Shown here: positions 43,972 through 53,924 of the stretch, piece after piece
How the letters are laid out: the number at the start of each line of letters is the position of its first letter
Numbering within the stretch: position 1 is the first letter of the stretch
Source: Halalkalibacter alkalisediminis
GTDB lineage: Bacteria > Bacillota > Bacilli > Bacillales > Bacillaceae_D
DNA length: 64,000 nt
Reading direction: 5' to 3'
Assembly: GCF_028610705.1 (NCBI RefSeq)
Contig: NZ_JAQQWT010000002.1
Coordinates: 310,001 to 374,000, forward strand
Position numbers and translations under genes: made by a program
The notes under the pieces: model-generated
Databases searched by the model: none
Seen by the model: the letters and a program-made list of their open reading frames with translations, nothing else
What the model was told of the DNA's origin: nothing

Positions 43972-44576
43972 TGTCCCTCCCCCCATCTAGTAAACAATGT
44001 ATGGTCTACTCCAAGGCTATCTAAAGCTTTTCCAACTAGGAAATTGATTAGATCATCCATCGATTGCGGCAGATGATAGAAACCTGGCATCGCAGGTAGC
44101 ACTTTCGCTCCTACTTTTGATACACGAAGCATATTTTCTAAATGCAACTGATTTAATGGTGTTTCTCTCGGTACCAGTATTAATTTACGCTCTTCCTTTA
44201 ACATAACATCAGCAGTTCGCTCCAATAAATTACCAGACGCTCCGGTCGCAATTCCTGACAAAGTTCCCATCGAACAAGGGATGATAATCATTCCATTATT
44301 TTGATACGAACCACTTGCAATGGGAGCTCCGTAATCATGTAAGTGATGAGTATGAAGTTCACCTTCATACTCACCAAATAATTGATCAATCACAGCATCA
44401 CGATTTTCTGTGTCAAGTAATAACTCTTCTTTAAAAACACGCCAAGCTGCTTCCGTTAAAATTAAATGGACCTTATATGATTGTTTTAAAAGCTCCTGTA
44501 CGAGGCGAACTCCATAAATAGCACCACTCGCACCAGTTATTCCAACAGTATAAATCCCTTTATGCTCTCTACTCAT
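43968..44576 (-). CDS. ubiX: UbiX-family flavin prenyltransferase
   Basis: 202 residues of the UbiX/Pad1 family: VGITGASGAIYGVRLVQEL (about 11-29) FMN-binding, IIIPCSMGTLSGIATGASGN near 97-116, and LVPRETPLNQLHLENML near 133-149. UbiX makes prenylated FMN for UbiD-type decarboxylases; in futalosine organisms a UbiX/UbiD pair is linked to late ring decarboxylation (MqnM/MqnL). It overlaps both neighbours (ubiA and mqnA) by 4 bases. No ubiD is in the window. Confidence 0.9.
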   Translation of the reverse strand: MSREHKGIYTVGITGASGAIYGVRLVQELLKQSYKVHLILTEAAWRVFKEELLLDTENRDAVIDQLFGEYEGELHTHHLHDYGAPIASGSYQNNGMIIIPCSMGTLSGIATGASGNLLERTADVMLKEERKLILVPRETPLNQLHLENMLRVSKVGAKVLPAMPGFYHLPQSMDDLINFLVGKALDSLGVDHTLFTRWGEGQ

Positions 44577-45436
44577 ATAAGGATATCTCCAATCGCAAAA
44601 ATGAACATAACAAGGCTTAGGATTCCATTCATTGTAAAAAATGCAACATCTAGTTTTGATAGGTCATGTTCAGAAACAAGCGTATGTTCATAGACCATAA
44701 TAGCTCCAGCTATTAGGACGCCAACAAAATAAATCCATCCAAGTGGAGTAACGAAAAACAAGCTAACAAACGACAAGAAACTGATTACATGCAGAAATCG
44801 AGCAATTACAAGTGCTCGTCCAATTCCAAATCTACTTGGAATAGAGTGTAAATTATTTTCTCGATCATAATCAGCATCTTGGGTCGCATAAATAACATCA
44901 AATCCAGCAGTCCATAAAGCAACAGCGAGAAACAATAGAAACGCTTCCCACGTTAACGCACCGGTTGCACCGACCCATCCTCCAAGTGGTGCTAGAGCAA
45001 TGGTTACACCTAAAATAAGATGACAAGCCCATGTGAATCGTTTGGTATAAGAATAAATAACAAGGAAAAAGACCGCAAGTGGAAGCAAATAAACAGCTAA
45101 CATATTAAGTTGAAAAGCTGCATAAAAAAGTAAAGCAAATGAAACAATGATAAAAAATAAAACTTCTAATTTTGAAACTAATCCAGCGGGAATCGCCCTT
45201 GTAGCTGTTCGCGGATTATATTTATCGATTTGCTCATCAATTACTCGGTTTAGTGACATCGCTGCACTTCTTGCCCCAACCATTGCTACCGTAATCCAAA
45301 TCCACTGTAACGTGGAGGGAAACTGTCCATTGACAATGAACGCTCCTAAAATGGCACCAAAATAAGCAAACGGTAATGCAAAAACAGTATGTTCAAATTT
45401 GATCATTTCTAAGATGATTTTAATCTTTCTAATCAC
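44573..45436 (-). CDS. ubiA: UbiA-family polyprenyltransferase (likely MqnP, menaquinone route)
   Basis: 287-residue integral membrane prenyltransferase with about eight spans. First Asp-rich motif [18 protein letters not shown] (about 60-77) and second [17 protein letters not shown] (about 177-193) bind the prenyl diphosphate and Mg. The neighbourhood (mqnA, ubiX, menG, hepS, hepT) points to prenylation of a futalosine-derived naphthoate with heptaprenyl diphosphate, rather than ubiquinone synthesis. Overlaps menG and ubiX by 4 bases each. Confidence 0.9.
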   Translation of the reverse strand: MIRKIKIILEMIKFEHTVFALPFAYFGAILGAFIVNGQFPSTLQWIWITVAMVGARSAAMSLNRVIDEQIDKYNPRTATRAIPAGLVSKLEVLFFIIVSFALLFYAAFQLNMLAVYLLPLAVFFLVIYSYTKRFTWACHLILGVTIALAPLGGWVGATGALTWEAFLLFLAVALWTAGFDVIYATQDADYDRENNLHSIPSRFGIGRALVIARFLHVISFLSFVSLFFVTPLGWIYFVGVLIAGAIMVYEHTLVSEHDLSKLDVAFFTMNGILSLVMFIFAIGDILI

Positions 45437-46167
45437 GTTATCTGCTCCAATTCTATATCCTTCTTACCAAGGTGCATCGCTGCAACCCCACCAGAATAAC
45501 TTTTCACTTCAATGTTGATTAGCCCAGCGTCCCTAAACATTTGCGCTAGTTTCTCTCGATTTGGAAAAGACATAGTTGATTCCTGCAGCCACGAATATTC
45601 GTCATAACTCTTTGCAAAGAATTTTCCAAATATCGGCATAACTCGACTAAAATAAAAAAAGTATAACTGTTTAAAAACGGGAATCGTCGGCTGAGAAGTT
45701 TCCAAACATACAACGCTACCACCAGGTTTTGTGACTCGAAACATTTCGCGCAACACCTGCTCATAATCAGGTACATTTCTTAATCCAAAGCCTATCGTTA
45801 CAAAATCAAAACTATTGTCCTCATACGGAAGTTCCATTGCATTTCCGTGAGTTAAATTGATTTGAGTCAAGTTTTGCTCTTTTACTTTTTCTTGTCCTAC
45901 CTTTAACATATTCTTACTAAAGTCTAACCCTTCAACTCGGCCCTCTTTTCCTACAGCCTCTGCAAGAGCTATGGTCCAATCAGCCGTACCGCAGCAGACA
46001 TCTAATGCATGGTCACCAGCTTGGACATTCATTCTTTTCATAGTATCTTTACGCCATGCTTTGTGGCGCTGAAAACTTATAACCGAATTCATAACATCAT
46101 ATTTTTTATAAATTGATTCAAATACTTGATGAACTCGTTCTTCTTTTGACTGTGTCATCTTGCTCAC
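45433..46167 (-). CDS. menG: Demethylmenaquinone methyltransferase
   Basis: Final C-methylation of menaquinone (UbiE/MenG/MenH family). 244 residues: SxxxHKAWR-type [12 protein letters not shown] near 32-43, AdoMet motif [21 protein letters not shown] (about 54-73), [20 protein letters not shown] and [20 protein letters not shown] (motif II/III), and [17 protein letters not shown]. Overlaps hepS and ubiA by 4 bases. In B. subtilis it lies directly between hepS and hepT; here three genes are added after it. Confidence 0.96.
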   Translation of the reverse strand: MSKMTQSKEERVHQVFESIYKKYDVMNSVISFQRHKAWRKDTMKRMNVQAGDHALDVCCGTADWTIALAEAVGKEGRVEGLDFSKNMLKVGQEKVKEQNLTQINLTHGNAMELPYEDNSFDFVTIGFGLRNVPDYEQVLREMFRVTKPGGSVVCLETSQPTIPVFKQLYFFYFSRVMPIFGKFFAKSYDEYSWLQESTMSFPNREKLAQMFRDAGLINIEVKSYSGGVAAMHLGKKDIELEQIT

Positions 46168-46955
46168 CCTTCTTCTGCTACGATCTCTTGTAACGACTTA
46201 CGACCAATCAGTTCATCAACATGTTCCACAACAAATCTCTCAAATGATTGCAGTGCCTTGCTGTTAGAAAGAAGTCGATCTTTCACATCCTCTACTTTCT
46301 CTTCAATCCAATTTAGTTCATTTCCAGCAGTACCATTGCTGTCTCTTAATATAGCTTGGATAATCGGTGCTTTTTTTCCTGCTAGCCACTCTACTCGGTC
46401 TTCTAAAAGCCGTTTTAAAAAGAAGAAATCTTTCATGACCCCTTTCCAAGCAGTTTGTTCAAAGTGTTCAGCCATATTTTGCATTAACACCGATTCAATT
46501 TGAGAAGTATTATTTTGTACTTCTTCGTAAGATAGGTCCCTTGAATTGCAAAGATTTAATTTGTATTCATTGATTTCTTGTATTGACTGACTGAATACCC
46601 TAATCATGGGTATTTGTTGTTTCTCTGCTAGTAAATAATAATGAAGACTTACATAATAATCGCCTGCTAAAACAGTCAATTGCCTATTTTTGCGTAGTCG
46701 ATCCGAATGGATAGGATCCTGGGAAACTTCATCGTGAACATCAAGACCAGCTTGAAGTAATAACGCTGAAATCGTAAACATTTTAGCCTCATTAGTGGAA
46801 AGTTTTTTTTGCATCATCGCGTACAGAAAACGAACTTTATCATCATCTAAATCTGGTTTCTGAACATACGATTGTAAATACAGATGCTTCGTTAGACCAT
46901 AAAAGCTTTTTTTTATCTCTTTTACTTTGTCATCAAACTGACTCATACTCACCAT
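46164..46955 (-). CDS. hepS: Heptaprenyl diphosphate synthase component I
   Basis: Non-catalytic regulatory subunit pairing with HepT. 263 residues, all-helical; contains [20 protein letters not shown] near 16-35 and [15 protein letters not shown] and [19 protein letters not shown] (about 90-140), the family signature, without DDxxD catalytic motifs. ATG at 46955 ([10 protein letters not shown]) is chosen for GGGGGA seven bases upstream; ATG at 46946 is also possible. Heads the hepS-menG-ubiA-ubiX-mqnA run; mtrB lies 118 bases upstream. Confidence 0.9.
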   Translation of the reverse strand: MVSMSQFDDKVKEIKKSFYGLTKHLYLQSYVQKPDLDDDKVRFLYAMMQKKLSTNEAKMFTISALLLQAGLDVHDEVSQDPIHSDRLRKNRQLTVLAGDYYVSLHYYLLAEKQQIPMIRVFSQSIQEINEYKLNLCNSRDLSYEEVQNNTSQIESVLMQNMAEHFEQTAWKGVMKDFFFLKRLLEDRVEWLAGKKAPIIQAILRDSNGTAGNELNWIEEKVEDVKDRLLSNSKALQSFERFVVEHVDELIGRKSLQEIVAEEG

Positions 46956-47073
46956 TCTAAAATCCCCCAAATTCCGTCCATCATTGTTGTATCCACATTT
47001 ATATCGCAACTATTATACCATAGGTTTTTACATACGAGAAAATGAAAGTCCTTTCCTTTCATTTAATAACCAG

Positions 47074-47292
47074 TTAATCTTCCGTATCCATTGTGCCATG
47101 ACTTGTTTGAATGAGGGCTTTGCCTCTTATTTTCACAGCCGATGTATGCTCTGTAAACTGTGCGATCATAACTTCACCTTTATCCAGTTTTTCAGAATGA
47201 TGAAAGCGAGTATCAGAACCACGAGTAAGCCCAATTACATTTACTCCGTTTTCCTTCGCTTTAATAACAAAAAATTCATTTTGATTGCTCAT
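47074..47292 (-). CDS. mtrB: Tryptophan RNA-binding attenuation protein (TRAP)
   Basis: 72 residues. Undecameric ring protein that binds (G/U)AG repeats when loaded with tryptophan and causes trp attenuation. [19 protein letters not shown] then [20 protein letters not shown] carry the RNA-binding Lys and Arg and the tryptophan pocket Thr and His residues (in the GLTRG and HTSA segments). ATG at 47292 has AGGAGAG five bases upstream. Normally cotranscribed with folE (mtrA); here it is alone between spoIVA and hepS. Its target leader is at about 37577-37626. Confidence 0.97.
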   Translation of the reverse strand: MSNQNEFFVIKAKENGVNVIGLTRGSDTRFHHSEKLDKGEVMIAQFTEHTSAVKIRGKALIQTSHGTMDTED

Positions 47293-47439
47293 CTCAACTC
47301 TCCTATTCAAAAATTCTTCACAGATAAATCCACTTTGTCCATTTTAACATGAAATAGTATTTTTCGCTTCCGTTCAGAAAATTTCCCTAATCACTCGCCA
47401 TTATACGTTAAAATCTTAGCATAAACATTGCCTATAAGG

Positions 47440-47469
47440 CAAAAAGAACCCCCTTTGTAAGGGAGTTCT
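47440..47469 (-). terminator. Terminator after spoIVA
   Basis: 11-bp stem AGAACTCCCTT/AAGGGGGTTCT (one G-U) with a 3-base loop, then TTTTGCC on the minus strand. Confidence 0.85.
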
Positions 47470-47502
47470 AGACTAGCTAAACGAAGGTATAACTTTATAC
47501 AA

Positions 47503-48981
47503 TTAGAGGATAATCGCGATAAGCCCACCAGATCCTTCGTTTATAATTCTTTCTAGCGTTTCTTTCAATTTGTAACGAGCATTTTCAGGCATTAAAGATA
47601 GCTTAGCTGAAATACCTTCACGTACAATCGAATTCAGCGAGCGACCGAAAATGTCGGAATTCCAAATTGAAAGAGGATTTTCTTCAAAATCTTGCATTAA
47701 GTAACGAACAAGTTCTTCACTTTGTTTCTCCGTGCCAATAATTGGAGCAAACTCAGACTCAACATCTACTTTAATCATATGAATAGATGGTGCTACAGCC
47801 TTCAACCTAACACCAAAACGTGAGCCTTGACGGATAATTTCTGGTTCATCGAGACTCATGTCAGACAATGCTGGAGCTGCGATTCCGTAACCCGTTTGCT
47901 TCACCATTCGAAGCGCGTCAGCCACTTGGTCATACTCTTGCTTCGCATGAGCAAAGTCTTGCATTAATTGAAGAAGATGGTCTTTCCCTCTAATTTCTAC
48001 CCCAACTACTTCTTTTAGCACCTGATCGTATAAGTCATCTGGAGCATATAAGTCAATCTCTGCAATACCCTGCCCCATCTCTATACCAGCAAGACGAGCG
48101 TCATCAATAAATTCATATTCTGTAAATTGTCCGACTACACGGTCAACATCACGAAGACGTTTTATATCTTTAACGGTCTCACGAACAGACTCTTCATAAC
48201 TTTGACGTAACCAATGATCTTCTCTTAAAACCATGACCCAACTTGGAAGATTTACATTCACTTCATGAACTGGGAATTCATATAACACTTCGCGAAGAAC
48301 ATTATTAATATCTTGGTCTGTCATACTCTCAATGCTCATCGCCAAACAAGGAATGTCATACTCCTCAGCTAATTGTGTACGTAAAGCCTCTGTATCAGGA
48401 TGATGAGGGCGAACACTATTTACGATCATAATAAATGGTTTGCCCACTTCTTTTAATTCCTCAACTACACGAGCCTCAGATTCTAAGTAATCATGACGTG
48501 GAATTTCTCCGATTGATCCATCAGTTGTAACCACAACACCTAATGTAGAATGTTCTTGAATGACTTTACGTGTTCCAATTTCAGCTGCTTCTTGAAATGG
48601 AATTGGTTCCTCATACCAAGGCGTATTAATCATACGAGGTCCATGTTCGTCCTCATATCCTTTGGCTCCTGGAACCGCATATCCTACGCAATCCACTAAA
48701 CGGATATTCACATCAAGACCCTCATCCACATGGATAGAAATCGCCTGATTTGGAACAAACTTTGGTTCTGTTGTCATAATTGTTTTTCCAGCCGCACTTT
48801 GAGGCAACTCGTCCTGAGCGCGAGCTTTTTCGGATTCATTCGTAATATTCGGGAGAACGACTAGCTCCATAAATTTCTTAATGAATGTCGACTTCCCTGT
48901 GCGAACTGCACCTACTACTCCAAGATAAATATCGCCACCAGTGCGTTCAGCGATATCCTTAAAAATATCAACCTTTTCCAC
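47503..48981 (-). CDS. spoIVA: Spore coat morphogenetic ATPase SpoIVA
   Basis: 492 residues. Self-assembling ATPase that forms the basement layer of the spore coat. N-terminal Walker A GVVGAVRTGKSTFIKKFMEL (about 22-41, G-x4-GKST), IRLVDCVGYAVPGAKGYEDE (about 94-113) as Walker B region, and the conserved C-terminus LERIINEGSGGLIAIIL that locates it to SpoVM-marked membrane. Full length of the family. Preceded by a sigma-E-like promoter. Presence shows the organism forms endospores. Confidence 0.98.
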   Translation of the reverse strand: MEKVDIFKDIAERTGGDIYLGVVGAVRTGKSTFIKKFMELVVLPNITNESEKARAQDELPQSAAGKTIMTTEPKFVPNQAISIHVDEGLDVNIRLVDCVGYAVPGAKGYEDEHGPRMINTPWYEEPIPFQEAAEIGTRKVIQEHSTLGVVVTTDGSIGEIPRHDYLESEARVVEELKEVGKPFIMIVNSVRPHHPDTEALRTQLAEEYDIPCLAMSIESMTDQDINNVLREVLYEFPVHEVNVNLPSWVMVLREDHWLRQSYEESVRETVKDIKRLRDVDRVVGQFTEYEFIDDARLAGIEMGQGIAEIDLYAPDDLYDQVLKEVVGVEIRGKDHLLQLMQDFAHAKQEYDQVADALRMVKQTGYGIAAPALSDMSLDEPEIIRQGSRFGVRLKAVAPSIHMIKVDVESEFAPIIGTEKQSEELVRYLMQDFEENPLSIWNSDIFGRSLNSIVREGISAKLSLMPENARYKLKETLERIINEGSGGLIAIIL

Positions 48982-49048
48982 GTGATCCCCTCCCGATCGA
49001 GTAAAAATTTGAGATTCAACTTCTTCCGGTAAACCTTTGACACTATCA

Positions 49049-49077
49049 TATCTATGATGTTGTCCAAAGTTTATGAC
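49049..49077 (-). promoter_or_regulatory. Candidate sigma-E promoter of spoIVA
   Basis: Minus strand GTCATAAA, 13 bases, CATAGATA, close to the sigma-E consensus (GTCATATT/CATACAAT), about 70 bases before the spoIVA ATG. spoIVA is transcribed in the mother cell under sigma-E in B. subtilis. Confidence 0.5.
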
Positions 49078-49207
49078 AACTGTTCTTGAAAGAAAGTAGA
49101 TTCTCGTTTTTGGGCTACCGAGAAGGGGAGATAAATAAATGCCCCTTCCTCTGATATGTATATCAACAAGGTAGGGACATTAGACCAAAAAATTCAAGTC
49201 AACTCTA

Positions 49208-49933
49208 TTATTTTTTTCTAAGCTCCATCGAATAAGTCGGTTCACCATTATCATCAAGTACATACGGAACGCTTCTTACAGGAACAAAAGGTGCGATTTC
49301 GTATAGTAGCGAGCGAATATCTTCCCCTTCTTCAAATTGATGCTCCTGTTGCTGAAGCATCATATTTAAATCAATTCGGTAATCAATAATGATTTCTCCA
49401 TCATTTGTTAATAATAAAGGAAGCCATGTATCATGATAGGGACTTCTTACATGAGGAGCTTCTTTATAATTAAGAGCTTCATGATCAAGGAGAAAAAGCC
49501 CAACATCAAGCATTTCCTTAATTGGAGCGAAACGATGTTGTCTCATATATTCATTTAATCGTTGCTGCAATAGTCTAATTTCCCCTTGTGAAGTCAGATC
49601 AATTACTTTTACTTCAGGTTGATCTTCAACATTAACGAGCACATATTGAAAAACACCTCCACTTTCAAACGCAGTACCAGGAGGTTGTTGTAAATATCTC
49701 GGAATCAATTGATTGAAATCTACAACATAACGTTGATACAATGAAGTATTTTCATCAAACGTGCGAATAGGCAATACACCCGTATCCTCTTGAAAACGTT
49801 CAATAGCTTGTTCAACAGACTGTAACTGGTCAGGATAAGCAATTCGATTCTCTGCCCGTTGATCATCTGGATACATACACCCACTTAGTAAAAAGAAAAC
49901 CATTGCACTACTCATTAAAACAAGTCGGTTCAT
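49208..49933 (-). CDS. yphF: YphF-like lipoprotein
   Basis: 241 residues. Lipoprotein signal MNRLVLMSSAMVFFLLSGC with lipobox LSGC (Cys19), followed by a soluble extracytoplasmic domain without catalytic motif. Located upstream of spoIVA as in B. subtilis. The ATG lies at some distance from the nearest GGAG, so the exact start is not certain. Function unknown; neighbouring sporulation genes suggest a spore-related role (inference). Confidence 0.85.
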   Translation of the reverse strand: MNRLVLMSSAMVFFLLSGCMYPDDQRAENRIAYPDQLQSVEQAIERFQEDTGVLPIRTFDENTSLYQRYVVDFNQLIPRYLQQPPGTAFESGGVFQYVLVNVEDQPEVKVIDLTSQGEIRLLQQRLNEYMRQHRFAPIKEMLDVGLFLLDHEALNYKEAPHVRSPYHDTWLPLLLTNDGEIIIDYRIDLNMMLQQQEHQFEEGEDIRSLLYEIAPFVPVRSVPYVLDDNGEPTYSMELRKK

Positions 49934-49961
49934 ACGTATTAGTCAACTCCTTTCTTATTTA

Positions 49962-50165
49962 CTACAAAGTAGCGGTCGGCCCACCTACAACAATAAGAAA
50001 GACAATAATCCCAGATACAAGTAGACACATAAATGAAAAGGCCAATACTATTTTTTGGACCCATCCTTTTAACTTTTCTCGGCTAAAAATTGCAGCTCCC
50101 GCTGAAACGAACATTAAAGCAAGTGCAAAAAATGAAATCCACATATTTAACATCGCTTGTGACAC
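49962..50165 (-). CDS. yphE: DUF2768 small membrane protein YphE
   Basis: 67 residues with two membrane spans (MWISFFALALMFVSAGAAIF; IVLALSFMCLLVSGIIVFL, approximately) joined by a basic loop SREKLKGWVQK. The GTG at 50165 (reading VSQAMLNMWIS) is preferred: GGAGG lies 9 bases before it; a frame extension to 50195 would include the ribosome site. Followed by yphF. Function unknown. Confidence 0.8.
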   Translation of the reverse strand: MSQAMLNMWISFFALALMFVSAGAAIFSREKLKGWVQKIVLAFSFMCLLVSGIIVFLIVVGGPTATL

Positions 50166-50261
50166 GAATATCATCCTCCATTTAACTTTTTCCATGACAC
50201 ATTATAGCATAGCTTGTCCCAAAAGTCGGTGTCAGGTTGTGGTCAATTTTAGTTTAATAGC

Positions 50262-50299
50262 GAAAAAGACCAAAAGGCTAAAGTGCGGCCTTTTGGTCT
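50262..50299 (-). terminator. Second of two tandem terminators after spoVIF
   Basis: 12-bp stem AGACCAAAAGGC/GCCTTTTGGTCT with a 9-base loop, then TTTTCGC on the minus strand. Confidence 0.8.
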
Positions 50300-50306
50300 C
50301 CAAACT

Positions 50307-50342
50307 AAAATCAGAGAAGTGGGGGCACACTTCTCTGATTTT
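50307..50342 (-). terminator. First of two tandem terminators after spoVIF
   Basis: Perfect 15-bp stem AAAATCAGAGAAGTG/CACTTCTCTGATTTT with a 6-base loop; T-rich outer arm. Could act both ways. Confidence 0.8.
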
Positions 50343-50443
50343 GACGAAACCCTTCGTCTATAACGCAGCCCTATTGTAATGTTCGTTCTTTACAAGTATA
50401 TGCAGAAACCTCATTTGTGTTTGTGGTTTTTGCCTACACACCG

Positions 50444-50710
50444 TTATTTTTTATTGAACATTTTTGCAAGTGAAGCGAAGTCCATTGGCATGTTGTTCTT
50501 TGTTATAGCTTCAACGATCTGATCTTCTTTTTCTTTTGAAACCGGTTTGTTAGCAAGCTTAGCTACTTGTGCAATAAGCTGTCTAACCGCAGCTTCATCT
50601 TGAAGATTTGTGTTACTAACGGAGTTAGCTAATTTAAATAAATCATCTGGTTTTACATTAGCTTTTTTCTGAATTTGATCCATGAAAGATGAGTCATTAT
50701 TTTGAAACAT
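50444..50710 (-). CDS. spoVIF: Stage VI sporulation protein F family
   Basis: 88 residues matching the SpoVIF family: FMDQIQKKANVKPDDLFKLA near the N-terminus, the central NLQDEAAVRQLIAQVAKLAN and KPVSKEKEDQIVEAI, and ending LAKMFNKK. SpoVIF in B. subtilis affects coat assembly and GerR stability. Located between gpsA and yphE, a different place from its B. subtilis locus. Followed by two tandem terminators. Confidence 0.88.
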   Translation of the reverse strand: MFQNNDSSFMDQIQKKANVKPDDLFKLANSVSNTNLQDEAAVRQLIAQVAKLANKPVSKEKEDQIVEAITKNNMPMDFASLAKMFNKK

Positions 50711-50796
50711 GATTTGCCCTCCCTCATTCTAATATCACGATATCATATGCGTGAGGATGAGGAAGGTGCCGTGTAATTTATTATTTATTCAATCGC

Positions 50797-51825
50797 TTAT
50801 TGGAAATCGACCGATAATTGCTCAACTTCGTGTTTCTTAACACGCCCCATTAATTGTTCTGTTGCTTGATTTGGAGAAAGACCTTCAAACAGCACAGCAT
50901 ATAAAGAACTAGTGATTGGCATATCAACTTGCCATTTCAACGCTAATTCATGTGCCGCTTTTGTGGTTCTTATTCCCTCTACAACCATTCCCATCGAAGC
51001 TAAAACATCATCTAAAGATTTTCCTTCACCTATCATCTTACCGGCTCTATAATTCCGCGAATGAATACTTGTACAAGTAACAATTAAATCACCTAAACCA
51101 GAAAGACCTGCAAATGTTAAAGGATTGGCACCAAGCTTAACACCCATCCTTGTTATTTCTGCTAGTCCACGAGTCATAATAGCCGCTTTTGTATTATCCC
51201 CTAGTCCAAGTCCATTCGTTAATCCGCAAACTAATGCAATGCTATTTTTTAGAGCTCCGCCAATTTCAACTCCAACTAAATCAGAATTCGTATAAACTCG
51301 AAAATGTTTATTAATGAATAAGTCCTGCGCAAGTTCGGACGCCTCATGACTTTCTGAGGAAACAGTTACCGTCGTTGGTTGACGAAGGCTAACTTCCTCT
51401 GCATGGCTTGGGCCAGAAAGTACCACAACATTTTGAAGCAGATTAGTCTTAGAAAATTCCTCTTCAATCATTTCAGAAACTCGTTTATGAGTTCCTGGCT
51501 CAATTCCTTTGCTAGCATGAATAATCGTAATTGGCTTCGATAAGAACTTAATCATGTGTTGTACGTTTTCTCTAATTGCCTTAGTTGGTACAACTAAAAC
51601 GACAACTTCTACATTTTCTAAAGCTTTGTCTAACTCAGTATAAGCGGTAATTCTCTCAGATAAGGTTATATTAGGTAAGTATTTCGAATTCGTGTGATGT
51701 TCATTTATTTCATTCACTTGATCTGATCTTCTTGCCCATATGCGAACATTGTGGTCATTATCTGCTAAAACCATAGCTAAAGCTGTTCCCCAGCTTCCTG
51801 CTCCAATAACAGCTAAATTACTCAA
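50797..51825 (-). CDS. gpsA: Glycerol-3-phosphate dehydrogenase [NAD(P)+]
   Basis: Makes sn-glycerol-3-phosphate for phospholipids. 342 residues: NLAVIGAGSWGTALAMVLAD (about 2-21), VVLVVPTKAIRENV near 70-83, SKGIEP, VVLSGPSHAEEVSLRQPT (about 136-153), catalytic Lys in GVEIGGALKNSIALVCGL (about 184-201), and GLGDLIVTCTSIHSRN. TTG at 51825 is preferred as AAGGAG stands 8 bases before it; a GTG at 51834 lies in that site. Next to plsY, which uses its product. Confidence 0.96.
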   Translation of the reverse strand: MSNLAVIGAGSWGTALAMVLADNDHNVRIWARRSDQVNEINEHHTNSKYLPNITLSERITAYTELDKALENVEVVVLVVPTKAIRENVQHMIKFLSKPITIIHASKGIEPGTHKRVSEMIEEEFSKTNLLQNVVVLSGPSHAEEVSLRQPTTVTVSSESHEASELAQDLFINKHFRVYTNSDLVGVEIGGALKNSIALVCGLTNGLGLGDNTKAAIMTRGLAEITRMGVKLGANPLTFAGLSGLGDLIVTCTSIHSRNYRAGKMIGEGKSLDDVLASMGMVVEGIRTTKAAHELALKWQVDMPITSSLYAVLFEGLSPNQATEQLMGRVKKHEVEQLSVDFQ

Positions 51826-51830
51826 TACAA

Positions 51831-52463
51831 TCACTCCTTACTCTCTGCCGGTGTCTTTTTTCCTAATTTGCTTTCTGTCCCAGTTACCAAACGGCTAATA
51901 TTGGCGCGATGTCTCCATATAGATAGCAATGCAACAAACCCTGCTAAATAAAGATAAACGACTGGATAGTCATAATGATTATAGAGCAAAAAGGCAAATA
52001 AAGGTGTTAATCCAGCAAACAATAAGGAACCTAGTGACACGTATTTTGTGACGAAAATACTCAGTATCGCAACAATGCCCGCCCATAAAGCAGGAAAAAA
52101 TACAAGAGTAGCTAACACACCAATGGTTGTTGCAACTCCTTTTCCCCCACGAAAACCATAATATACTGGCCAATTATGACCAAGGATTGCAGCTAATCCA
52201 GCTAAAGCTGGAAATAACCCAGAATCATCTGGTGCAACCCAAGCAGCTACAAGAACAGCGACAATCCCTTTTAGTACATCTAAAGCTAAGACAGAAATGG
52301 CTGGTCCAATCCCTAAAACTCTCAACGTATTAGTCGCGCCTGCATTCCCGCTTCCATGTTGTCTAATATCAACCTTTTTAATTTTCTTCGCAATAATATA
52401 ACTAAAACTCAATGAACCTAAAAGGTAGCCAAATAAAACAGTTAAAATGAGTGCAACGATCAT
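51831..52463 (-). CDS. plsY: Acyl-phosphate:glycerol-3-phosphate acyltransferase
   Basis: First acylation of phospholipid synthesis. 210 residues, about five to seven membrane spans; signature loops GYLLGSLSFSYIIAKK (about 13-28), RQHGSGNAGATNTLRVLG (about 34-51) and GHNWPVYYGFRGGKGVATT (about 93-111). ATG at 52463 follows GGGGGAAGGC. It ends 6 bases before gpsA starts, coupling G3P supply and use. Confidence 0.95.
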   Translation of the reverse strand: MIVALILTVLFGYLLGSLSFSYIIAKKIKKVDIRQHGSGNAGATNTLRVLGIGPAISVLALDVLKGIVAVLVAAWVAPDDSGLFPALAGLAAILGHNWPVYYGFRGGKGVATTIGVLATLVFFPALWAGIVAILSIFVTKYVSLGSLLFAGLTPLFAFLLYNHYDYPVVYLYLAGFVALLSIWRHRANISRLVTGTESKLGKKTPAESKE

Positions 52464-52492
52464 AAAGCCTTCCCCCATTTCAGCCTCTCCCT

Positions 52493-53806
52493 TTAAACAT
52501 TTTTCTTTCTAGCAAAAATTTTAATCGGGGTTCCCTCAAATTCAAATGTGGCACGTAATCGGTTTTCTAAGAACCGTTCATATGAGAAATGCATTAACTC
52601 AGGCTCATTCACAAAGAACACGAATGTAGGTGGTTCTACAGCCACTTGAGTAACATAATTTATCTTAAGACGCTTCCCTTTATCTGTCGGTGTTGGGTTC
52701 ATCGCAACCGCATCCATGATCATGTCATTTAATACATTCGTCGCAACACGAAGGTGATGATTTTCTGATACCTTTTTAACCATTGGCAAAACATGTTGCA
52801 ATCTTTGTTTTGTTTTTGCAGAAACAAACAAGATTGGTGCATACGTTAAAAATAGTAGTTCTTCCCTTAATTTCGTCTCGAAATTCTTCATCGTTTTATC
52901 GTCTTTTTCAACGGCATCCCATTTATTAACGACAATGATAACAGCACGCCCTGCTTCATGTGCATATCCGGCAATTTTCTTATCTTGTTCAATTAATCCT
53001 TCTTCTGCATTAATAACAACTAGTACCACATTTGAACGTTCAATTGCCTTAAGCGAACGAAGTACACTGTATTTTTCAGTTGCTTCATATACTTTTCCAC
53101 GTTTTCTCATTCCAGCGGTATCAATCAGAACATAATCCTGCTCATCTCTTGTAAAAGGAGTATCAATAGCGTCACGTGTTGTCCCAGGAATGTTACTCAC
53201 AATTACTCGCTCTTCACCAAGCATTGCATTAACGAGCGAAGATTTCCCGACATTTGGTCGTCCAATTAATGATATGCGAATCGTATCTTCATCATACGGG
53301 TCTTCTTCTTCATCAGGGAAATGTTTGATTACTTCATCGAGTAAATCACCTAAACCTAGTCCATGTGAACCAGAAATCGGATAAGGTGTATCCATTCCTA
53401 AAGAATAAAATTCATAAAGCTCTTCTTGCATCTCTGGATTGTCAATCTTATTCACTCCTAATACAACTGGTTTATCAGAGCGGAATAATATTTTTGCAAC
53501 TTCCTGATCTGCACTAGTAATACCTTCACGACCATTTACAATAAAGACAATGACATCAGCTTCTTTAATGGCTAACTCTGCTTGAGCGCGCATTTGAATA
53601 AGTAAAGGCTCATCACCTAGTTCGATACCACCCGTATCAATTAAATTGAATTCACGGTTTAACCATTCACCTTTACTATAAATACGATCACGTGTTACCC
53701 CTGGCATATCTTCGACAATGGCAACTCGTTCTCCTACTATGCGGTTAAAAATTGTTGACTTCCCTACATTAGGACGTCCGACTATTGCTACAACAGGCTT
53801 TGTCAT
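52493..53806 (-). CDS. der: Ribosome biogenesis GTPase Der (EngA)
   Basis: Tandem-GTPase factor for 50S assembly. 437 residues: first G domain with [18 protein letters not shown] (6-23) and DTGG, NKID; second with [19 protein letters not shown] (about 178-196), [10 protein letters not shown] and NKWD; C-terminal KH-like domain from about 350, ending [18 protein letters not shown] at 53806 used; GTG at 53809 is an equal alternative. Upstream of plsY-gpsA as in B. subtilis. Confidence 0.97.
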   Translation of the reverse strand: MTKPVVAIVGRPNVGKSTIFNRIVGERVAIVEDMPGVTRDRIYSKGEWLNREFNLIDTGGIELGDEPLLIQMRAQAELAIKEADVIVFIVNGREGITSADQEVAKILFRSDKPVVLGVNKIDNPEMQEELYEFYSLGMDTPYPISGSHGLGLGDLLDEVIKHFPDEEEDPYDEDTIRISLIGRPNVGKSSLVNAMLGEERVIVSNIPGTTRDAIDTPFTRDEQDYVLIDTAGMRKRGKVYEATEKYSVLRSLKAIERSNVVLVVINAEEGLIEQDKKIAGYAHEAGRAVIIVVNKWDAVEKDDKTMKNFETKLREELLFLTYAPILFVSAKTKQRLQHVLPMVKKVSENHHLRVATNVLNDMIMDAVAMNPTPTDKGKRLKINYVTQVAVEPPTFVFFVNEPELMHFSYERFLENRLRATFEFEGTPIKIFARKKNV

Positions 53807-53924
53807 CACGTCACAACCTTTCTTTTTTCATATGTAAAATCATCCATTTTTCAATGTAACTTATTTATCTTACTTGATTTTTAAGCACTTGTCGATGTTT
53901 TCTATGATCAACATGATTTTCAGG

